Shown piece after piece: positions 25,753 through 34,398 of a DNA stretch of 64,000 nucleotides. The notes below the pieces were generated by a model, which saw only the letters and a list, made by a program, of their open reading frames with translations, ran no database searches and was not told the origin of the DNA. The DNA is from Agromyces lapidis (GTDB lineage: Bacteria; Actinomycetota; Actinomycetes; Actinomycetales; Microbacteriaceae). The DNA lies in contig NZ_WBIQ01000005.1 in assembly GCF_009749405.1 (NCBI RefSeq), positions 248,001 to 312,000 of the forward strand, in the 5' to 3' direction. Numbering within the stretch: the stretch's first letter is position 1; each line of letters starts with the position of its first letter. A program made the translations under genes and the position numbers.

Positions 25753-27675
25753 TCAGCGCGCGAGCATCTGCCCGGCGAAGAACTCGCCGAGCTCCGCGGT
25801 CGCGGTGAGCGGCAGGATGTTCGCCACGTAGCCGTCGGGGCGCACGACGACGACTGCGCCGTCGCGAGAGATGCCGCGCTCCTCGAAGATGTCGGTCGGG
25901 CACCAGACGCTCGGGCCGGCCGCGAACACCTTCTCCCAGTCCATGAGGCCGAGCGGCCCGGTCTTCGGCCGGAACACCTCGGGCGCGAGCGTGACGTCGA
26001 TCTCGTCGTGCGACTGCTGGTAGACCACCTTGACGTCGAAGACGGCGTCGGCGTCGGCCCCCTCGGGGGTGAAGCGCGCGAGCGGCGCTTCGGCCGACGA
26101 CATCCACGCCGCCCACGAGGCGAGCGCCGAGGCATCCGCCGTGCCGGTCGCGGTGCCGGCCGCGGCGTCGGCGAACGCGTAGACGCGCCACCGGCCGTCG
26201 GCCTTGGCGTGGTGGCCGAGGTGCACGACGTTGCCGTCGCAGACGAACGACACCTGCGACGACTTGAAGCGCTTGCCCATCGGGAAGCCCGTGGCGAGCG
26301 CCTGGTGCTCGCCCGAGCCGACGATCATCGAGGGGCCGTACTGCGTCATGAAGCCCGAGGGGAACTCGGCGGTGCCGAGGTAGAAGGTCGCGAGCTCCTG
26401 CGGGTCGGAGATCTCCTCGGGCTTGCGCGCCATGAGCGACGACCACTCGCGGTCGAAGTCGATGAGCTGCTGCGCGACGGGCTGCCGCTCGGCCGAGTAG
26501 GTCGAGAGGAGCGACTCGGGCGCGAGGCCCGAGACGACCGAGCCGAGCTTCCAACCGAGATTGAAGCCGTCCTGCATGGAGACGTTCATGCCCTGCCCGG
26601 CCTTCGCGCTGTGGGTGTGGCAGGCGTCGCCGGTGAGGAAGACGCGGGGCGCGGCATCCTCGTCGTCGGCGGCACGGTCGTCGAAGTGGTCGGTCACGCG
26701 GTGGCCCACCTCGTAGACGCTGAACCAGGCGACCTCGCGCACGTCGAGCGTGTACGGGTGCAGGATGTCGTTGGCCTTCGCGATGATCGCCTCGATGGGC
26801 GTCTTGCGCACCTCGTGGTTGTCGTCCTGCGCGACTTCGCCGAGGTCGATGTACATCCGGCTGAGGTACCCGCCCTCGCGCGGGATGTGCAGGATGTTGC
26901 CCGCCTCGGAGTTGATCGCGCACTTCGTGCGCCAGTCGGGGAAGTCGGTGTTCACGACGACGTCCATGACGCCCCACGCGTGCGCCGAGATGCCGCCGAG
27001 GTGCTTGCGGCCGATGGCCTCGCGCACGCCGCTGCGGGCGCCGTCGCACCCGGCGACGTACTTGGCGCGCACCGTGCGCTCCTCGCCGGCGCGCTCGCCC
27101 GCGGTGTACCGCACGCGAACCTCGACGGGATGGTCGCCGGCCTCGGCGGAGCCCGCCTCGTGCACGGTGAGCCCGACGAACTCGATGCCGTAGTCGGGCG
27201 TGATGCGGCCCGGCCCGTGCGCGGCGGCCTCGGCGAAGTAGTCGAGCACCCGCGCCTGGTTGACGATGAGGTGCGGGAACTCGCTGATCTTGTACCCGTA
27301 GTCCTCGGTGCGCGAGGTGCGGACGATGTTCTGCGGCTCGGCGGGGTCGGGGCCCCAGAAGTTCATGTAGCCGATGTTGTAGGCCTCGGCGATGATGCGC
27401 TCGGCGAAGCCGAACAGCTGGAACGTCTCGACGCTGCGCGGCTGGATGCCGTCGGCCTGGCCGAGCACCAGACGGCCGTCGCGTCGCTCGATGATGCGGG
27501 TGACGACGTCGGGATACTGCGAGAGCTGGGCCGAGAGCAGCATGCCGGCGGGGCCCGAGCCCACGATGAGCACGTCCATCTCGTCGGGCAGCTCCTCGGG
27601 GCGGTCGACGCCGACTCCCGCAGCGGGCTGCACCCGCGGGTCGCCGGACACGTAGCCGTGGTGGTGGAACTGCAC
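25753..27675 (-). CDS. FAD-dependent aromatic hydroxylase (phenol/3-hydroxybenzoate monooxygenase type)
   Basis: This large class A flavin monooxygenase (640 aa) has GxGxxG in VLIVGSGPAGMLLSAQLS, the internal VAGCDGARSGVREAIG, and FLTGDACHTHSAKAGQGMN that holds FAD. A C-terminal thioredoxin-like domain is typical of phenol 2-monooxygenase and 3-hydroxybenzoate 4-monooxygenase. The start VQFHHHGYVSGDP also fits that group. The GTG at 27675 has AGGAG seven to eight bases upstream; an ATG at 27708 lacks such a site. No ring-cleavage genes are nearby, so the exact phenol or acid is open. Confidence 0.82.
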   Translation of the reverse strand: MQFHHHGYVSGDPRVQPAAGVGVDRPEELPDEMDVLIVGSGPAGMLLSAQLSQYPDVVTRIIERRDGRLVLGQADGIQPRSVETFQLFGFAERIIAEAYNIGYMNFWGPDPAEPQNIVRTSRTEDYGYKISEFPHLIVNQARVLDYFAEAAAHGPGRITPDYGIEFVGLTVHEAGSAEAGDHPVEVRVRYTAGERAGEERTVRAKYVAGCDGARSGVREAIGRKHLGGISAHAWGVMDVVVNTDFPDWRTKCAINSEAGNILHIPREGGYLSRMYIDLGEVAQDDNHEVRKTPIEAIIAKANDILHPYTLDVREVAWFSVYEVGHRVTDHFDDRAADDEDAAPRVFLTGDACHTHSAKAGQGMNVSMQDGFNLGWKLGSVVSGLAPESLLSTYSAERQPVAQQLIDFDREWSSLMARKPEEISDPQELATFYLGTAEFPSGFMTQYGPSMIVGSGEHQALATGFPMGKRFKSSQVSFVCDGNVVHLGHHAKADGRWRVYAFADAAAGTATGTADASALASWAAWMSSAEAPLARFTPEGADADAVFDVKVVYQQSHDEIDVTLAPEVFRPKTGPLGLMDWEKVFAAGPSVWCPTDIFEERGISRDGAVVVVRPDGYVANILPLTATAELGEFFAGQMLAR

Positions 27676-27740
27676 GGGATGGCTCCTCACATCGTCGTGA
27701 CGGGGCATCCCTTGGCTGATGGGTATGGATGCCTCGTGCT

Positions 27741-27782
27741 GTTCGATAATCGAACGCTACATTCGTTTATCGCGCGAGGCAA
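27741..27782 (-). promoter_or_regulatory. Promoter and palindromic operator of the hydroxylase gene
   Basis: On the minus strand TTGCCT (27777-27782), a 17-bp spacer and TAGCGT (27754-27759) form a good promoter. A 15-bp palindrome GTTCGATAATCGAAC (27741-27755) overlaps the -10 end and the expected start point. It is nearly the site bound by PcaR/PobR-type IclR regulators of aromatic catabolism (GTTCGATAATCGCAC as I recall it). Repression by the neighbouring IclR protein is the natural inference. Confidence 0.6.
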
Positions 27783-27921
27783 TGGTAGATCGCGTGGGCG
27801 CGCCGCACAAGTCACGCGCTGGATGCTGCGGAGCGCGGCCTCATCCGCGGCGCCGGCTCCCTCCGCGGTGGGCGCCGAAGAAGAGCGGCGCAGCGATGCG
27901 GTCGCGCCGTCGTGCCGCCGG

Positions 27922-28293
27922 TCAGCGCGCGCGGTTGAACCGGCTCGCGCCGATGATCGCCGCGAGGCCGGCGCCGATCGCCGCCACGAGCGGCACCGCG
28001 ACCGCGACGAGGGCGATCGTGTTGGGGCGGAATCGCAAGCCGTCGGGTCCGCCGATGTACGCGCCGATCGGCACGGCGTAGCCCGCGCCACCACCGCCGC
28101 TGCCCTCGCCCCGGCCGCCGGGGTTCTTGTCGGACTCCGGCATGTCGCCGGAGCCCTCGCCCCCGCCGAACCCGAAGGCCACGAACGCGACCGGAACGAA
28201 CTCTCGTCCGTCGATCGCCGACTTCTCGCCGTATGCCACCTTCGCGCCCCACGCGGGCACCGATTCCGCCAGGTTCTCGATGAGCTTCGTCAT
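27922..28293 (-). CDS. GerW/YtfJ-family protein
   Basis: The 123-aa protein has an N-terminal GAKVAYGEKSAIDGREFVPV segment, a Gly-rich middle (GFGGGEGSG, then GRGEGSGGGGAGYAVPIGAY) and a C-terminal hydrophobic helix (about 93-115). This matches the GerW (sporulation protein YtfJ) family. In spore-formers it supports germination; here, in a presumably non-sporulating lineage, its role is unknown. It stands alone between the hydroxylase and MATE genes. Confidence 0.72.
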   Translation of the reverse strand: MTKLIENLAESVPAWGAKVAYGEKSAIDGREFVPVAFVAFGFGGGEGSGDMPESDKNPGGRGEGSGGGGAGYAVPIGAYIGGPDGLRFRPNTIALVAVAVPLVAAIGAGLAAIIGASRFNRAR

Positions 28294-28414
28294 GGGCTCG
28301 ACGGTACGCGCGTTGTCTGCATGCGGCTAGACCCGCCGTGACAGCCGGACGGCGTTCGGAGCGCAAGCTGCACGACCGGCGCAGCGAGCCGATCGCGCTC
28401 GTCGGCCGCGCTCG

Positions 28415-29950
28415 TCAGCCGCGCTCGACGCTCGGCTCGAGGTCGGGGTCGGGGTCGGGGTCCTGATCATCGTCGGCCGACGCAGCCACGGGCGCGGCCG
28501 CCGCAATCGGCCGTTGCGCCGGCACCGAGCCGGTCACGACGGCGTCCACGGTCATCGAACCGTCTACCGGCCCGATGACGGCGATCGGCGTGGTCGGGGT
28601 CGGGGCGAGCGGTTCGACCGGCAGCCGCCCGAGCCGACGGTGCTCGCGCACGTAGGCGGGAACGAGGATCACCACCGCCCCGAGCCAGGCGAGCGGGTTG
28701 CTGAGCACGACCCCGACGAAGCCGAACATCGAGCCGAGCACGATCGCGGCCCCGACGCGCATCACGAGCTCGATCACGCCCGACACCGTCGGCACGGCGG
28801 TGTACCCGAGGCCCTGCAGCACTCCGCGCAGCACGAACAGCACGCCGAGCAGCGAGTAGGTGAAGCCGTCGATGCTGAGCATGAGGGCGGCGTCGGCGAC
28901 CACGTCGGCCGAGCCCTCGCCGACGAAGAGCTGCACGAGCCGATCGCCGAAGAGGATGAGCAGGGCGCCGACCGCCACCGCCGCCCCGATCGACATCCAC
29001 GTCGCCTGCACGACCCCGCGACGAACGCGGTCGGGGCGTCTGCCGCCGAGGTTCTGCGCGGCGTACATCGACGCGGCCAGGCCGATCGACGAGAGCAGTG
29101 CGATCGCGATCGACTCGACTCTCGACCCCATCGTGAAGGCGGCGACGGCGTCGGCGCCGAGCTCGTTGAGCGCGACCTGCACGGTGAGCGTGCCGATCGC
29201 GATGATCGAGGTCTGCACGCCCATGGCCATGCCGACGCGCAGGTGCTCGCGCAGCTCGCCGCGCGACACCCGCCAGTCGGTGCGGCGAAGGTGCAGCACG
29301 GGCAGGCGGCGGCGCACGTACCCGAGGCAGAGGGCGACCGAGACGGCCTGCGCGACGACCGTCGCCCACGCCGCTCCCGCCACGCCCCAGCCGAGCGGGC
29401 CGACCATGAGCACGACGAGGCCGACGTTCAGCACGCACGCGATCGTGAGGAAGACGAGCGGCGTGCGCGAGTCGCCGAGCGACCGGATCACCGCGGAGAG
29501 GTAATTGAAGAACATCACCGCGGAGGCACCGAGGAAGCTGACCTGCGTGAACACGGTCGCCTCGACGAGCAGCTCTTCGGGGGTCTGCAGCAGTCGCAGG
29601 ATCGGCTCGGCGAGGAACGGGGCGCCGATCGTGAGGCATGCGCTCATCGCCGCGGTGAGCGCCGTGCCCGTCGCGACCGAGCGGCGCACCGCGTCGTGGT
29701 CACCGGCGCCGAAGGCCTGCGCCGTCGGGATGGCGAAGCCCGAGGTCACCCCCCACGCGAATCCCAGCAGCAGGAACAGCAGCGACCCGGTCGCGCCGAC
29801 CGCGGCCAGCGAGTCGATGCCGAGGTATCGCCCCACGACGATCGCGTCGGCGACCTGGTAGAGCTGCTGCACGATGTTGCCGATGAGCAGCGGCGTCGCG
29901 AAGACGAGGATGACGCGCCAGGGCGCGCCCGTGGTGAGGGAGGTGGTCAT
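28415..29950 (-). CDS. MATE-family efflux transporter
   Basis: The 511-aa protein has about 12 transmembrane helices in two homologous halves. The N-terminal PWRVILVFATPLLIGNIVQQ is followed by LYQVADAIVVGRYLG and AVGATGSLLFLLLGFAWGV, as in NorM/DinF-type exporters. It would expel cations or drugs using an ion gradient. The ATG at 29950 aligns with the family start; an ATG at 29983 adds 11 residues. The C-terminal tail ends in an Asp-Pro repeat encoded by three GGGGTC copies (28445-28462). Confidence 0.88.
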   Translation of the reverse strand: MTTSLTTGAPWRVILVFATPLLIGNIVQQLYQVADAIVVGRYLGIDSLAAVGATGSLLFLLLGFAWGVTSGFAIPTAQAFGAGDHDAVRRSVATGTALTAAMSACLTIGAPFLAEPILRLLQTPEELLVEATVFTQVSFLGASAVMFFNYLSAVIRSLGDSRTPLVFLTIACVLNVGLVVLMVGPLGWGVAGAAWATVVAQAVSVALCLGYVRRRLPVLHLRRTDWRVSRGELREHLRVGMAMGVQTSIIAIGTLTVQVALNELGADAVAAFTMGSRVESIAIALLSSIGLAASMYAAQNLGGRRPDRVRRGVVQATWMSIGAAVAVGALLILFGDRLVQLFVGEGSADVVADAALMLSIDGFTYSLLGVLFVLRGVLQGLGYTAVPTVSGVIELVMRVGAAIVLGSMFGFVGVVLSNPLAWLGAVVILVPAYVREHRRLGRLPVEPLAPTPTTPIAVIGPVDGSMTVDAVVTGSVPAQRPIAAAAPVAASADDDQDPDPDPDLEPSVERG

Positions 29951-30064
29951 GTGAACTCTCGGCGGGTCTCTGCGGAGGGGCATCAGATGTTTGCGTTGCC
30001 AACGAGCCTATCGAACCGATTCGATGACCGCAGCCCCATTCGTCGCACCAACCCCGCCAGTCCG

Positions 30065-30979
30065 TCACTCCAGAGCCGCAGCACCGGGCAGGGTCGGCAC
30101 CCAGCACCGCACCGCCTCGCGGTACCGGCGGAACTCCTCACCGAACCGCGCCTCCAGCTCGGCCTCCTCGAGCGGGCGCACCACGAAGTTCCAGAACAGC
30201 CCACCCGCGACCGCGTACACGACGACCAGCCACGAGCCGAGCATGAGCCCGACCGCGACGCCCTGGGTGATCCCGGCCACCGCCATCGGGTTGCGCACGA
30301 AACGATACGGGCCCGCGACGACCAAGCGGTTCGCGGTCGCTGCAGGAAGCGGCGTGCCGACGCCCCGGGTCGCCATCGCGATCGCCGACCAGATGCCGAG
30401 GGCGCTCGCGAGCGCGAACACGACGGCACCGAACGGGAGGAGCCAGGTCGGCGCATCGACGGCCAGGCCCCAGCGCCGCTCGAGCCAGGCGATCACGACC
30501 GGCACGACGCCGAGCAGCACTCCCCAGAAGACGGTGATCTGCGCGGCGGTCGCCGCCAGGTGAGCGCCCGTCTTCGCCGTCGCATCCGCACGGCGGAAGG
30601 CGAAGGGGCCGACGAGCATCCACTCGGTCGGCACGCGTCCGAGCACCATCAGGCTGAGCGCCACCACGGATGCCACGGTCGCCGCCCCCATGAGCAGCAC
30701 GCCCCAGCCCGCCTCGCCGGTCACCGTCGCGTACACCGCCAGCAGCCCGGTGACGATCAGGGTCCACCCCGTCGCGACGAACGCCGCCGCCCGCACGCCG
30801 AACGCGGCGATCGCCGAGGCGCCGACGAAGAGCGGGACATCGAGCACGGCGACGAGCACCGCGTCGAGCCCGCCGAGCGTGGCCTCCCGCACGAACGGCA
30901 CCGTGAACACGGCGATCCACCAAGTCAAGCCGGCGACCGCCTGCATCCCGAAGTAGACCCGGCCGAGCCGTTCAGTCAT
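30065..30979 (-). CDS. Multi-pass membrane methyltransferase (PEMT/ICMT-like)
   Basis: The 304-aa protein has about seven transmembrane helices. Its C-terminal domain carries GPYRFVRNPMAVAGITQG and EEAELEARFGEEFRRYREAV, ending near CWVP. These are the SAM-binding signatures of isoprenylcysteine carboxyl and phospholipid methyltransferases. The substrate is probably a lipid or lipid-attached group, not further defined. Its ATG overlaps the stop of the upstream immunity-like gene by 8 bp. Confidence 0.78.
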   Translation of the reverse strand: MTERLGRVYFGMQAVAGLTWWIAVFTVPFVREATLGGLDAVLVAVLDVPLFVGASAIAAFGVRAAAFVATGWTLIVTGLLAVYATVTGEAGWGVLLMGAATVASVVALSLMVLGRVPTEWMLVGPFAFRRADATAKTGAHLAATAAQITVFWGVLLGVVPVVIAWLERRWGLAVDAPTWLLPFGAVVFALASALGIWSAIAMATRGVGTPLPAATANRLVVAGPYRFVRNPMAVAGITQGVAVGLMLGSWLVVVYAVAGGLFWNFVVRPLEEAELEARFGEEFRRYREAVRCWVPTLPGAAALE

Positions 30980-31502
30980 CGAAGACGTTCCAGCAGATCG
31001 GGCTCCTGCGCAGCTGGTCCTCGAGCACGAGCTCGCGGATCTCGGGCGGCAGCTGCGCGCGCTGCCAGTCGCGCTCCGCGAGACGGGCCGGCTCCGCGGC
31101 ATCCGCACCGCCCTGCTCGGCCGCCGCCGCGGCCGCGGCCCTGATCGCGTACGCCGCCGCGCCGAGCTCGTGCTCGGCGACGTGCGCGACGGCGACCGCC
31201 TGGCCCACCGACAGCGCGGCGAACTTCACCGGCGCGGGCTGATCGCGACCGGCGGCATTCGCGTGGAACGCGGCATGATGCGCCGCGCGCATCGGCACCT
31301 CGCCGCGCACCCAGCCGCGCGCGACCTCGAGCACCTCGCGCGGCCTCGGGTCGTCGGGCCGGGCGCACTCGAAGAACGGCAGCACGTGCTCGGAGCAGGC
31401 GATCGCCCACTCGGCGAGCCTGCGATGGTCGTCGTCGCTCAGGGTTCCGCCACGACGGATGGTGATGAGCCGGGGGTCGCGTTCTTTCGGAAGGATCGGC
31501 AC
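30972..31502 (-). CDS. Putative immunity protein (Imm-5-like domain)
   Basis: The 176-aa protein contains LSDDDHRRLAEWAIACSEHV followed by a helical domain with ARPDDPRPREVLEVARGW and AVAVAHVAEHELGAAAYAIR, ending near ICWNVFD. This resembles the helical imm_5-like domain annotated in polymorphic-toxin immunity proteins. No toxin gene with a matching domain is adjacent, so it appears to be an orphan immunity or a housekeeping relative. It overlaps the methyltransferase gene by 8 bp, suggesting co-expression. Confidence 0.6.
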   Translation of the reverse strand: MPILPKERDPRLITIRRGGTLSDDDHRRLAEWAIACSEHVLPFFECARPDDPRPREVLEVARGWVRGEVPMRAAHHAAFHANAAGRDQPAPVKFAALSVGQAVAVAHVAEHELGAAAYAIRAAAAAAAEQGGADAAEPARLAERDWQRAQLPPEIRELVLEDQLRRSPICWNVFDD

Positions 31503-31528
31503 CCTGCCATTCCTACCACCGGGCGGCG

Positions 31529-31972
31529 TCAGGCGCCGCGCAGTTCGGCGAGCAACTTCTCGACGCGGCGCACCCGGGTGTCGGCGGCCTTCGCCTGATC
31601 GATCACCCGCGCATGCTGGCGCCGCCGGCCCAGGGTCAGCGCGTCGAACGCGGCGCGTGCGGCGGGGTCGGCCTCGAGCGCTTCGCTGAGCTCTTCGGGT
31701 TCCTCGAACGCGATCGGCTCGGTGTCGAGTTCGAGGTCGATCTCGACCTCGTCGCCGACCTGCGCGCCGGTGGCGGCGCGGTTCGCGTTACTGAAGCCGA
31801 TCAGGTCGCGCCCCCGCATGATCGCGATGCGGGTGCGCCACGAATGGCCGGCGATCGTGACGACGACGCGCGGGCGCTTGCCGCCCCCGAGCGCCTCGAC
31901 GACCTCGGGCGGCACCTCGAGGCCGCGCATCTTCTCGTGCGGTTCGACGATCGCGGTGAACTGCTCTGCCAT
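31529..31972 (-). CDS. DUF1905/YdeI-family protein
   Basis: The 147-aa protein combines an N-terminal beta-barrel DUF1905-type domain (about 3-90; GHSWRTRIAIMRGRDLIGFS) with a C-terminal helical YdeI/OmpD-associated segment (about 95-145; FDALTLGRRRQHARVIDQAK). YdeI-type proteins have been linked to bacteriocin and peptide resistance in some bacteria. The function here is not established. It diverges from the cupin gene by 62 bp. Confidence 0.75.
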   Translation of the reverse strand: MAEQFTAIVEPHEKMRGLEVPPEVVEALGGGKRPRVVVTIAGHSWRTRIAIMRGRDLIGFSNANRAATGAQVGDEVEIDLELDTEPIAFEEPEELSEALEADPAARAAFDALTLGRRRQHARVIDQAKAADTRVRRVEKLLAELRGA

Positions 31973-32034
31973 GGGCCCATCCTGCCGCAGGCGATCCCTC
32001 GCGGCATCCGACCCGCCCTCGTAGGCTCGACCGC

Positions 32035-32400
32035 GTGAGTGAAGACATACGCAACCTCAAGGCCGCCCTCGCCTCGATCGCCGAGCCCTGGCAGCCGCAC
32101 CGGCTTGCGAGCGTCGACGAGACCGACGTCAAGGTGGTGAAGCTCCAGGGCGAGTTCGTCTGGCACACGCACCCCGATGCCGACGAGTTGTTCCTCGTGC
32201 TGAGCGGTCAGCTCACGATCCAGCTGCGCGACCGCGACGTGGTGCTCGGCCCTGACGACATGTTCGTGGTGCCGAAGGGCGTCGAGCACTGCCCGCGGGC
32301 CGACGCCGAGGTGCACGCCGTGCTCATCGAGCGCCGCGGCACCGTCAACACCGGGGATGCCGGGGGCGAACGCACCTCGCCGCTGCGCGAGCTCGACTGA
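32035..32400 (+). CDS. Cupin-domain protein
   Basis: This single-domain cupin (121 aa, GTG start) has the metal-binding motif FVWHTHPDADELFLVLSG, with two His and one Glu, and a second motif near VPKGVEHCPRA. Small stand-alone cupins include isomerases, dioxygenase-like enzymes and ligand-binding proteins, so no reaction is assigned. It is monocistronic and followed by a strong hairpin. Confidence 0.85.
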   Translation: MSEDIRNLKAALASIAEPWQPHRLASVDETDVKVVKLQGEFVWHTHPDADELFLVLSGQLTIQLRDRDVVLGPDDMFVVPKGVEHCPRADAEVHAVLIERRGTVNTGDAGGERTSPLRELD

Positions 32401-32424
32401 TCTTCAGACCCGCGAACGACGACA

Positions 32425-32453
32425 CCGCCCGCACCCCCTGAGGGGCCGGGCGG
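32425..32453. terminator. Bidirectional terminator between the cupin and ABC permease genes
   Basis: CCGCCCG (32425-32431) pairs with CGGGCGG (32447-32453), continued inside by CCCC/GGGG around a CTGA loop. It lies between converging genes and can serve both. Confidence 0.65.
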
Positions 32454-32481
32454 CGTTCGAGGTGTTGCGCTCGAGGAGCCG

Positions 32482-33249
32482 TCAGCTCATCTTGCGCTTG
32501 TAGATCGCGATCGCCCAGACGTAGGCGACGACGAGGATGCCGACGAGCCAGGCCAGTGCGACCCAGATGTCGCTGCCGACGGGCTGCCCCGCGAACAGCG
32601 CCCGGATCGAGTTGACGATCGAGGTCACCGGCTGGTTCTCGGCGAACCAGGCGACCGGAGCGGGCATCGAGTCGGTCGGCACGAAGGCCGAGCTGATGAA
32701 CGGGAGGAAGATCAGCGGGTAGCTGAAGGCGCTCGCGCCGTCGACGGTCTTCGCCGAGAGGCCGGCGATCACCGCGAGCCAAGTCAGGGCGAGGGTGAAG
32801 AGCACCAGGATGCCCGCGACCGCCAGCCAGACCGCGACGGATGCCCCGGTGCGGAACCCCATGAGCAGCGCGACGCCGATGACGATCGCGACCGAGATCA
32901 GGTTCGAGACGAGCGAGGTGAGCACGTGCGCCCAGAGCACGCTCGACCGGGAGATCGGCATCGACTGGAAGCGCTCGAAGATGCCGCCCTGCATGTCGAG
33001 GAAGAGCCGGTACGCGGTGTACGCGATGCCCGACGCGATCGTGATGAGCAGGATGCCGGGGAGCATGTAATCGATGTACGACTCGTCGGACCCCGTGTTG
33101 ATCGCCCCGCCCAGCACGTAGGTGAAGAGCAGCATCAGCGCGATCGGCGTGACCGCGGTGGTGATGATCGTGTCGGGGCTGCGCAGGATGTGGGTGAGCG
33201 AGCGGCCCGTGAGAACCCGGGTGTCGCTCAGGACGTGGGTGGTCATCAT
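32482..33249 (-). CDS. ABC-2-type exporter permease (DrrB-like)
   Basis: The 255-aa permease has six transmembrane helices and the ABC-2 pattern VLTGRSLTHILRSPDTIITT near the start and SAFVPTDSMPAPVAWFAENQ late, as in daunorubicin-type exporters. It works with the ATPase encoded just upstream. Its ATG overlaps that gene's stop (ATGA). A drug or lipid substrate is typical; none can be named. Confidence 0.9.
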   Translation of the reverse strand: MMTTHVLSDTRVLTGRSLTHILRSPDTIITTAVTPIALMLLFTYVLGGAINTGSDESYIDYMLPGILLITIASGIAYTAYRLFLDMQGGIFERFQSMPISRSSVLWAHVLTSLVSNLISVAIVIGVALLMGFRTGASVAVWLAVAGILVLFTLALTWLAVIAGLSAKTVDGASAFSYPLIFLPFISSAFVPTDSMPAPVAWFAENQPVTSIVNSIRALFAGQPVGSDIWVALAWLVGILVVAYVWAIAIYKRKMS

Positions 33250-34034
33250 GAGTCCTTTCCGTTGTCGTTGCCGGCGCCGGCGCCGACGAGCGTGAGGAAG
33301 ACCTCTTCGAGCGTCGGCTGCTTCTCGACGTACTCGACCGTGGCGGCCGGAAGGAGTTGCTTGAGTTCGGCGAGGGTGCCGTTCTGGATGATCGTGCCCT
33401 CGTGGAGGATGGCGATGCGGTCGGCGAGCTGCTCGGCCTCGTCGAGGTACTGGGTCGTGAGCAGCACGGTCGTGCCGCGGTCGGCGAGCTCCTTGACGGT
33501 CTGCCACACCTCGATGCGCGCCTGCGGGTCGAGCCCGGTGGTCGGCTCGTCGAGGAAGATGATCGGCGGGTCGCCGATCAGGCTCATCGCGATGTCGAGC
33601 CGGCGGCGCATGCCGCCCGAGTAGGTGCCGGCCTTGCGCCCGCCCGCCTCGGTGAGCGAGAACCGGGCCAGCAGTTCGTCGGCGATCGCGCCCGGGTTCT
33701 TCAGGTGCCGCAGCTTCGCGATGAGCACGAGGTTCTCGCGGCCGGTGAGCACCTCGTCGACCGCGGCGAACTGCCCGGTGAGGCTGATCGACTCGCGCAC
33801 GTCGCCGGGGGCGCCGGCGACGTCGAAGCCGTGCACGGTCGCGGTGCCGGCGTCGGACTTCAGCAGCGTCGAGAGGATGCGGACGAGGGTGGTCTTGCCG
33901 GCGCCGTTCGAGCCGAGCAGGGCGAAGATGCTGCCCCGCGCGACGTCGAAGTCGACGCCCTTCAGCACCTGGAGGTCTTTGAACGACTTCTCGATGCCCT
34001 GGACCCGGATGGCGGGTGCGGTGACGGTGTTCAT
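33246..34034 (-). CDS. ABC exporter ATP-binding protein (DrrA-like)
   Basis: The 262-aa ATPase has Walker A GSNGAGKTT, signature YSGGMRRRLDIAMS, Walker B IIFLDEPTTGLD and a C-terminal LEEVFLTLVG, the regulatory tail seen in DrrA-type exporters. Its ATG overlaps the DUF1048 stop, so all four genes from PadR onward are tightly packed. Confidence 0.92.
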   Translation of the reverse strand: MNTVTAPAIRVQGIEKSFKDLQVLKGVDFDVARGSIFALLGSNGAGKTTLVRILSTLLKSDAGTATVHGFDVAGAPGDVRESISLTGQFAAVDEVLTGRENLVLIAKLRHLKNPGAIADELLARFSLTEAGGRKAGTYSGGMRRRLDIAMSLIGDPPIIFLDEPTTGLDPQARIEVWQTVKELADRGTTVLLTTQYLDEAEQLADRIAILHEGTIIQNGTLAELKQLLPAATVEYVEKQPTLEEVFLTLVGAGAGNDNGKDS

Positions 34035-34396
34035 GACTGCTCCTTCTTCGCCTCGTCGATCGCCGTGTTCAGGCGAGCGCGCTCCTTGTCGATCCACTGC
34101 TTGCCGCCGTACGCCTGCGTGAACTCCTCGGCGAAGGCGACGGGGTCGTCGCCGACGATCTCGCTGACGGGCGTGCCGTCGATCGCGGCGCGCTCCCACA
34201 GGTCGGCGAAGTCCTCGAGCATCTTCACCATGGTCTCGCCGTCGGTGATGCCGCCGGCGTACATGAAGTACCGGTCGAGCGCCTTCGCGCTGCCGCGATA
34301 CGGCTCGGGGAGGCCCTCGATGCGGGCCTTGTACTGCTTGTACTGCTTCTTCTGCTCGAGGGAGCCGGTGAGGGCTTCGATCCACTTTGCAGCCAT
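34031..34396 (-). CDS. DUF1048-family protein
   Basis: The 121-aa helical protein starts MAAKWIEALTGSLEQKKQYK and contains RIEGLPEPYRGSAKALDRYF and a DFADLWERAA segment, typical of DUF1048. These proteins are commonly encoded between a PadR repressor and an ABC exporter, as here, but their function is not known. It lies 2 bp from the padR-type gene stop and overlaps the ATPase start by four bases. Confidence 0.82.
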   Translation of the reverse strand: MAAKWIEALTGSLEQKKQYKQYKARIEGLPEPYRGSAKALDRYFMYAGGITDGETMVKMLEDFADLWERAAIDGTPVSEIVGDDPVAFAEEFTQAYGGKQWIDKERARLNTAIDEAKKEQS

Positions 34397-34398
34397 GG

